A stretch of 54,691 nt of DNA, from NCBI GenBank assembly GCA_016786565.1, contig JAEUVY010000014.1, positions 1 through 54,691 on the forward strand, written 5' to 3'. Each line of letters starts with the position of its first letter. Within the stretch, counting starts at the first letter, position 1. The notes below the pieces were generated by a model, which did no database searches, had not been told where the DNA came from, and was given only the letters and a program-made list of their open reading frames with translations. This document shows, one piece after another, positions 51,801 through 54,691 of this stretch. The position numbers were made by a program, and so were the translations under genes. The DNA comes from Flavipsychrobacter sp. (GTDB taxonomy: Bacteria > Bacteroidota > Bacteroidia > Chitinophagales > Chitinophagaceae).

Positions 51801-54691
51801 GTTGTACCATTGCTCCAGCTATATGTATATGCTGTTGTGCCTCCAGTCACTGTCAGGTCGATAGTACCATTAGCACCACCGTTACAGTTTACATTAGTTG
51901 ACGTAGCCGATGCTGTTAATGTCGCAGGCTGAGAGATCGTTTTGCTCACTGTAGCAGTACAACCGTTAGCATCTGTTACTGTTACGCTGTAAGTGCCTGC
52001 AGTCAGACCGCTACGGTCTTGAGTAGTTGCGCCACCGTTCCACAAATAAGTATATGGAGTAGTACCACCGGCTACTGTAACATCTATAGATCCGTTAGAC
52101 CCACCGTTACAGCTTACGTTTGTTGACGTCGCCGTAGCAGTAAGTGTCGCTGGCTGAGTGATTGTTTTAGTAGCAGTTGCAGTACATCCGTTTGCGTCGG
52201 TTACTGTCACGCTGTAAGTACCTGCACTCAGACCACTCAGGTCCTGAGTAGTTGCACCGTTGCTCCATGAGTAGCTATATGCTGTTGTACCGCCGGTCAC
52301 TGTCAGGTCGATAGCACCATTTGCACCACCGTTACAGTTTACGTTAGTTGATGTAGCACTCGCAACCAATGTTGCAGGCTGTGTTACCGTTACTGACTGG
52401 GTAGTAGTATATCCGTTTGCATCCATAGCTACCACGCTGTATGATCCTGCCGCAAGACCGGTTACGCTGGCAGTAGTCGCGCCATTGCTCCAGAGGTAAG
52501 TGTATGGGGTTGTACCACCGGTCACTGTCATTGCTGCAGTGCCGTTTGTACCACCGTTACAGTTCACATTTGTATTCGTAATAGTAGATACAAGTGCCGC
52601 AGGCTGCGTGATGGTTACAGTCTTCACAACTGTACATCCGTTAGCATCGGTTACAGTAACTGTGTATGTACCGGCAACCAGGCCGGCAACGCTAGCTGTT
52701 GTTGCACCATTGCTCCACAGATAAGTGTAAACTGTTGTACCACCTGCAGCAGTTACGCTCGCAGTACCATTTGCACAACCATAGCACAGTGTGTTGGTGA
52801 ATGAAGTAGTAGCAGTAAGTGTTGTTGGCTGAGTGATCGTCTTAGTAGCAGTTGCAGTACATCCGTTTGCGTCGGTTACTGTCACGCTGTAAGTACCTGC
52901 GCTCAAACCACTCAGGTCCTGAGTAGTAGCTCCGTTGCTCCATGAGTAGCTGTAAGCTGTAGTACCGCCGGTCACTGTCAGATCAACAGTACCATTAGCA
53001 CCACCGTTACAGTTTACATTAGTTGATGTAGCACTTGCAACCAGTGTAGCAGGCTGAGAGATCGTTTTGCTCACTGTAGCAGTACAACCGTTAGCGTCGG
53101 TTACAGTCACGCTGTAAGTGCCTGCACTCAGACCGCTACGGTCTTGTGTAGTTGCACCACCGTTCCACAGATAGGTATATGGTGTAGTACCACCGGCCAC
53201 TGTAACATCTATAGATCCGTTAGCACCACCATTACAGCTTACGTTTGTTGACGTCGCTGTAGCAGTAAGTGTTGCTGGCTGAGTGATTGTTTTGGTAGCA
53301 GTTGCAGTACATCCGTTTGCGTCGGTTACGGTTACGCTGTAAGTACCTGCGCTCAAACCACTCAGGTCCTGAGTAGTTGCTCCGTTGCTCCATGAGTAGC
53401 TGTAAGCTGTAGTACCGCCGGTCACTGTCAGATCGATAGCACCATTAGCACCACCGTTACAGTTTACGTTCGTTGATGTTGCACTTGCAACCAATGTCGC
53501 AGGCTGTGTTACCGTTACTGACTGGGTAGTAGTATATCCGTTTGCATCCGTAGCTACCACGCTGTATGATCCTGCCGCAAGACCGGTTACGCTAGCAGTA
53601 GTCGCGCCGTTGCTCCACAGGTATGTATATGGTGTTGTACCACCGGTCACTGTCATTGCTGCAGTGCCGTTGGCACCACCGTTACAGTTCACATTTGTGT
53701 TCGTAATAGTAGATACAAGTGCGGTAGGCTCTGTGATGGTCACAGTCTTCACAACTGTACATCCGTTAGCATCAGTCACAGTCACTGTATAAGTACCCGC
53801 AACCAGTCCGGTAACGCTCGCTGTCGTAGCACCATTGCTCCACAGGTATGTGTAAGCTGTTGTACCACCCGCTGCAGTTACATTCGCTGTGCCGTTTGCG
53901 CAACCATAGCACAGTGCGTTGGTTGATGATGTAGTCGCAGTAAGTGTCGTTGGCTGAGTTATTGTTTTAGTAGCAGTTGCAGTACATCCGTTTGCGTCGG
54001 TTACTGTCACGCTGTAAGTACCTGCACTCAGACCACTCAGGTCCTGAGTAGTTGCGCCGTTGCTCCATGAATAACTATAAGCTGTTGTACCGCCGGTCAC
54101 GGTCAGATCGATAGTACCATTAGCACCACCGTTACAGTTTACATTGGTTGATGTAGCACTTGCAACCAGTGTAGCAGGCTGAGAGATCGTTTTGCTCAAT
54201 GTAGCAGTACATCCGTTAGCATCTGTTACTGTTACGCTGTAAGTGCCTGCAGTCAGACCGCTACGGTCTTGAGTAGTTGCGCCACCGCTCCACAGATAGG
54301 TATATGTAGTAGTACCACCGGCCACTGTAACATCTATAGATCCATTTGTTCCACCGTTACAGCTTACGTTTGTTGACGTTGCCGTAGCAGTAAGTGTTGC
54401 TGGCTGAGTTATTGTCTTAGTCGCTGTCGCAGTACAGCCTTTAGCGTCTGTAACAGTTACACTATAAGTGCCTGCGCTCAGACCGGTCAGGTCCTGAGTA
54501 GTTGCACCATTGCTCCATGAATAACTATAAGCTGTTGTACCACCGGTCACCGTCAGGTCGATAGTACCATTTGCACCACCGTTACAGTTTACGTTAGTTG
54601 ATGTTGCACTTGCAACCAGTGTAGCCGGCTGTGTGATCGTTACTGATGCGGTAGTTGTATATCCGTTTGCATCCGTTACTGTTACGCTATA
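42563..54691 (-). CDS. giant T9SS surface adhesin with SprB, Big2 and NHL repeats (5' end outside window)
   Basis: The frame is open without a break from the window edge to the stop at 42563: 4042 codons, and the start and signal peptide are not in the window. In protein order the parts are: 25 complete SprB-like repeats of 75 aa (plus a partial one); 12 Big2-like repeats of about 72 aa (pattern ICxG ... GGTWSSSN ... VTGVSAGTAVITY); one Ig-like segment; six NHL blades of 56 aa; a cadherin-like segment; 7 Big2-like repeats; one last SprB-like unit; and a C-terminal type A sorting domain (SFGAHPNPFTTRSVIRFNLP, ending IGKVLLVK). Relatives such as SprB of gliding Bacteroidota are cell-surface adhesins moved by the gliding motor and exported by T9SS. 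Whether this organism glides cannot be seen. No hydrolase domain is present. The 225-bp period explains long spurious frames on the opposite strand. Confidence 0.92.
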   Translation of the reverse strand, partial: YSVTVTDANGYTTTASVTITQPATLVASATSTNVNCNGGANGTIDLTVTGGTTAYSYSWSNGATTQDLTGLSAGTYSVTVTDAKGCTATATKTITQPATLTATATSTNVSCNGGTNGSIDVTVAGGTTTYTYLWSGGATTQDRSGLTAGTYSVTVTDANGCTATLSKTISQPATLVASATSTNVNCNGGANGTIDLTVTGGTTAYSYSWSNGATTQDLSGLSAGTYSVTVTDANGCTATATKTITQPTTLTATTSSTNALCYGCANGTANVTAAGGTTAYTYLWSNGATTASVTGLVAGTYTVTVTDANGCTVVKTVTITEPTALVSTITNTNVNCNGGANGTAAMTVTGGTTPYTYLWSNGATTASVTGLAAGSYSVVATDANGYTTTQSVTVTQPATLVASATSTNVNCNGGANGAIDLTVTGGTTAYSYSWSNGATTQDLSGLSAGTYSVTVTDANGCTATATKTITQPATLTATATSTNVSCNGGANGSIDVTVAGGTTPYTYLWNGGATTQDRSGLSAGTYSVTVTDANGCTATVSKTISQPATLVASATSTNVNCNGGANGTVDLTVTGGTTAYSYSWSNGATTQDLSGLSAGTYSVTVTDANGCTATATKTITQPTTLTATTSFTNTLCYGCANGTASVTAAGGTTVYTYLWSNGATTASVAGLVAGTYTVTVTDANGCTVVKTVTITQPAALVSTITNTNVNCNGGTNGTAAMTVTGGTTPYTYLWSNGATTASVTGLAAGSYSVVAMDANGYTTTQSVTVTQPATLVASATSTNVNCNGGANGAIDLTVTGGTTAYSYSWSNGATTQDLSGLSAGTYSVTVTDANGCTATATKTITQPATLTATATSTNVSCNGGSNGSIDVTVAGGTTPYTYLWNGGATTQDRSGLTAGTYSVTVTDANGCTATVSKTISQPATLTASATSTNVNCNGGANGTIDLTVTGGTTAYTYSWSNGTTTQDLSGLSAGTYSVTVTDANGCTATVTKTITQPTTLTATATSTNALCYGCANGTASVTAAGGTTAYTYLWSNGATTASVTGLVAGTYTVTVTDANGCTVVKTVTITEPTALVSTITNTNVNCNGGANGTAAMTVTGGTTPYTYLWSNGATTASVTGLAAGTYSVVATDANGYTTTQSVTVTQPATLVALATSTNVNCNGGANGAIDLTVIGGTTAYSYSWSNGATTQDLSGLSAGTYSVTVTDANGCTATVTKTITQPTTLTATTSSTNALCYGCANGTASVTAAGGTTTYTYLWSNGATTASVTGLVAGTYTVTVTDANGCTVVKTVTITQPAALVSTITNTNVHCNGGVNGTAAMTVTGGTTPYTYLWSNGATTASVTGLAAGSYSVVATDANGYTTTQSVTVTQPATLVASATSTNVNCNGGANGTIDLTVAGGTTAYSYSWSNGATTQDLTGLSAGTYSVTVTDANGCTTTATKTITQPTTLTATTSSTNALCYGCANGTASVTAAGGTTAYTYLWSNGATTASVTGLVAGTYTVTVTDANGCIVVKTVTITQPAALVSTITNTNVNCNGGANGTAAMTVTGGTTPYTYLWSNGATTASVTGLAAGTYSVVATDANGYTTTNSVVISQPAVLAVAGTVNDVPCHGTSTGSIDVTVSGGTSPYSYSWSNGATTQDAIGLSIGSYTLNVTDANGCTTSASYGLVEPAPMALSATTNHIVCGCAHCHGMGEIYLTAVGGVGSYSYMWSNGATTQNNTGLLTGTYTVVVTDANGCTATGAYSVVSPVYMSVASVVNDVTCNGGSNGSIALTVSGGIAPFTYNWNTGDTTSSISGIVSGVYSVSVTDALGCSKPYIFVVEEPATFDVTTMITNVACYGTSTGGVDITPSGGTAPYTYSWSNGATSQDLSGVPAGNYTVTITDAHACTYTYDYPVSSDPSTEVTITAPSVVCVGSAINFVGAPSGGTWASSNPTRASVSAAGVVTGLTVGTTRITFTRPSGCFDTVTISINPAIANISGTTNVCVGETITLTHPVSGGTWLSANTAIATVNPSTGIVTGVSAGTVNITYYSSEGCYKVVNIWVKGLPVVFTGNTVVCEGNMGQLYSTAGTAGTWSSSNTAVATIGSGNGAMYGAGAGTATITFRATATQCAVTGTVTINATPATITGPSSVCVGSTVTLASSTPGGVWSSGNVSAATVMITSGLVTGISSGVANISYTLPSGCRRVRAVTVNPLPAPISGTVVICLGTSTTLSTATAGCSWSSGNTSVATITSGGVMTGVGIGTAVITYTSGAGCFRTTIVTVNPTLPANTGVTTVCVGQTTALANAATGGTWSSSNAAIATVNSSTGVVNGISAGVVNITYRKATCFSISSVTVLSNAAAISGSGAICAGTTTTLTYPVSGGTWTSSNTARATVDAGTGVVTGVSAGTAVITYSLTSACFKTAVVTVNTLTTAITGTTTICSGNSAVLSNATAGGTWSSDNTSVATVGVTSGVVTGVSAGTAVITYRTAGGCYTTTTITINETPGAITGATYVCAGQTTSLYNATVGGTWTSSNTSVATVNSIGLVTGVNAGTAMIYYSLGGSCGVSVSVTVGAMPAVITGSVSAICAGAAITLSSTTVGGTWTSNNSSVASIGLTSGAVTGIAGGTAVITYTLASGCYRTAVVTVTPMPEVAPISVSAPVFCVGTPSYVSSATSGGVWTSGNTAVVTVSASGALTGISTGIATISYGVDGTCGVSYATTTVTVNGAPDPGVITGSSSVCIGSVIALHASVTGGVWTSGNPEVATTCICNSGQVTGIAAGVAIMSYAVTNDCGTTYATYPVTVNPVPSVTPGIVTPGFAGTTSVSLPFTTTGTPSTYTIVWGPGASSVGFANVTGATLVSSPMSVAVPSSATENTYYGTISVSNGMCSSPAQPFSVTLNTSVNIYTYAGIGVNGYTGNGYAATAAKMSHPYNIATDCDGNTFIADFENAVIRKVSATGVITTVAGNGTIGYSGDGGPATNATMSHPSGIVLDAAGNLYFTDFNNHVVRRVSTSGVITRVAGNLANGYAGDGGAATSARLYYPSGLSIDGAGNLFIADNANNVVRKVTPEGIISTVAGTNIPGYTGDGGVATAARLNSPKNVHADGTGNLYISDWGNQVVRKVDAAGIITTIAGNGITGYSGDGGPATAAKLDHPYGITTDGAGNVYFSEYTNHIVRKVNPAGIISTIAGDHTIGYSGDYGPALLAQLNQPMGLSRDCAGRIFIADNANYVVRILGEYNRTPFFTAGNNQNIDVCYGSGAISMNTRLAVIDFDTTQPLTWSVVTAPAHGSLVAGYSSTSTGAAITPSGLSYTPATGYSGADVFVVRISDGIASSVTTVNVTVSLPPVAGTISGTTTICGSGITHLITTGTGGVWTSGNTSVAVVDSFGYVSGVGYGTSTISYSVTNACGTSVATKVVTFNPMPYAGSIIGAAKVCRGTSIPYMSPVPGGVWSSGNTSIATVNSAGMVYGVDTGMTTITYTVTNSCGTAYGLRDVTVEILPIASPITGPGSVCAGATVQLFSATPAGAWYSSNESIATVHIDSGYVTGVTAGVVTISYRHNTTCGIVMVTRTFTVNPSTVTVPAIGGAATVCVGATTTLTNGIAGGTWSSSSYPVKLTINSTTGVVTGVAAGTAVVTYTVSHECGVSYITRVMTVNPLPTVSPISGTMSICVGWTITATNATAGGVWSSSNPSSATVSSAGVITGVAGGMPVISYSVTNSCGTVAATALVPVGTAPAVSSITGASSVCVEGTATLANSTLGGSWSTSDITHAAVSSAGIVTGVGEGTATITYAVHNGCGYSFATKLMTVNPLPEVATVTGSSLVNVGGTISLACASTGGVWSSSNTALATVSAAGVVTGVSHGSATISYTVSNMCGSVSGTKVVNVVTLYATIYGSHVSSPGGSDGCALLTVVGGVAPYTFLWSNGATTQNQFGLSAGTYSVLVTDALGDTTSASVVITELSARGVASGDGESARVSFGAHPNPFTTRSVIRFNLPEGHFATVDVFNAATGMKVATVFNDHINAGEEYTATLEGADIPAGIYVYRISTENKAYIGKVLLVK
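42866..43088 (-). repeat. terminal lone SprB-like unit
   Basis: One unit resembling the upstream array (PYTFLWSNGATTQNQFGLSA) but with a single Cys and DALGD in place of DANGC. It sits next to the sorting domain, separated from the main SprB array by about 5.9 kb. Confidence 0.75.
43088..44717 (-). repeat. Big2-like repeat array, second block (7 units)
   Basis: Seven diverged units of about 75-78 aa. Most have the VC(V/A)G start, GGVWSSSN core, VTGV turn and ISYxVxNxCG end; the extra N-C-G and longer final strand separate them from the first block. Confidence 0.8.
44730..45025 (-). other. cadherin-like / Big-type segment of the giant adhesin
   Basis: About 95 residues with LTWSVVTAPAHGSLV and LSYTPATGYSGADVFVVRISDG, the pattern of VCBS/cadherin-like tandem domains that may bind calcium. 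It follows the propeller directly. Confidence 0.7.
45030..46039 (-). repeat. six-blade NHL beta-propeller (168-bp repeats)
   Basis: Six consecutive 56-aa units, each with GYSGDGGPAT-like, P.G(I/L)..D..GN(L/V)(Y/F) and (H/N)VVRKV elements, add up to one closed propeller. NHL propellers bind proteins, peptides or carbohydrates. Blades 1 and 6 alone carry a Cys at the same position (codons 45932-45934 and 45092-45094). Confidence 0.88.
46328..48990 (-). repeat. Big2-like repeat array, first block (12 units)
   Basis: Twelve units of about 70-78 aa with Cys near the start and near the end of most units (for example VCVG ... GCFDT), consistent with one disulfide per domain. They are more diverged from one another than the SprB units, so this block looks older. 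Confidence 0.82.
48996..54691 (-). repeat. SprB-like tandem array, 225-bp units in higher-order blocks
   Basis: Twenty-five complete 75-aa units plus one partial at the edge. The first 21 complete units fall into four types: A (SWSNGATTQDLSGL), B (LWNGGATTQDRSGL), C (NALCYGCANG) and D (DANGYTTTQSV). Their order from the edge is D-A-B-A-C three times, D-A-C twice, then D. The D-type sequence TATATCC recurs at 53533, 52408 and 51283 (1125 bp apart), then 50608 and 49933 (675 bp apart). The last four units (48996-49900) are diverged. Confidence 0.92.

Noticed and set aside
50010..53792. Several plus-strand frames of 60-81 codons with near-identical products
   Set aside because: They are antisense shadows of the 225-bp repeats on the minus strand; they recur with the repeat period and have no start signals.
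42563..54550. Giant gene starting at 54550
   Set aside because: The same frame stays open through 54691 and continues the repeat pattern, so the true start is outside the window.
48996..54691. Regular short repeats resembling a CRISPR array
   Set aside because: The period is 225 bp, the whole stretch is one open reading frame encoding SprB-type protein repeats, and there are no spacers or cas genes.

Overview
The window reads as chromosomal DNA from a member of the Bacteroidota, most likely Chitinophagales/Chitinophagaceae-like. Supporting signs are two secreted proteins ending in Por/type IX secretion (T9SS) sorting domains, SprB-type and Big2-type adhesin repeats, an OMP_b-brl_3-type barrel protein with a CarboxypepD_reg-like front, a DUF5686-type protein, a TonB-ExbB-ExbD-ExbD operon, many Bacteroidota-style promoters (-33 TTTG/ATTG, -7 TAnnTTTG) and almost no Shine-Dalgarno sequences. 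I see no phage, insertion sequence, integrase, CRISPR array, tRNA or rRNA. Apart from the giant adhesin gene at the right end, this is mostly housekeeping and cell-envelope DNA.

Layout. 1-1.4 kb: edge of a secreted protein, a possible micro-ORF, a small outer-membrane barrel and a 46-aa lipoprotein. 1.6-5.0 kb (+): polyprenyl-type GT2 glycosyltransferase, an orphan C-terminal transketolase subunit, a PIG-V-like mannosyltransferase. 5.1-9.2 kb (-): likely one transcription unit of small lipoprotein, OmpH/Skp chaperone, APC permease, heptose-7-P kinase and TauE/SafE exporter. 9.3-9.9 kb (+): GNAT acetyltransferase. 9.9-13.0 kb (-): exbB-exbD-exbD-tonB energiser operon. 13.4-17.3 kb (+): inorganic pyrophosphatase and a 1057-aa T9SS cargo protein. 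17.5-21.9 kb (+): ftsK, lolA-like and murB. 21.9-29.6 kb (+): outer-membrane barrel protein, LpxH-like phosphoesterase, glycosyltransferase, secreted M16 protease. 29.7-30.9 kb (-): TPR protein with a DUF2723-like segment. 31.5-33.8 kb (+): rplK-rplA-rplJ-rplL with promoter, leader and terminator, but without the usual nusG in front or rpoBC behind. 34.0-41.9 kb: lipoprotein (-), DUF5686 protein (+), DPP III-type lipoprotein peptidase (+), TMTC-like membrane protein with TPRs (-), glutathione peroxidase (+). 42.1 kb (+): small XRE regulator. 42.6-54.7 kb (-): the last 4042 codons of a giant T9SS adhesin whose 5' end lies outside the window.

The most striking object is that giant gene. Its upstream part is a 225-bp tandem SprB array organised into higher-order repeats (1125-bp five-unit blocks, then 675-bp three-unit blocks). 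A three-cysteine unit is always followed by a one-cysteine unit. Downstream come 12 Big2-like repeats, a six-blade NHL propeller with one cysteine at the same position in its first and last blades only, a cadherin-like segment, 7 more Big2-like repeats, a last SprB-like unit and the sorting domain. I found no evidence for a wholly new multi-gene system. The best leads are the adhesin's repeat architecture and the isolated ribosomal-protein operon.
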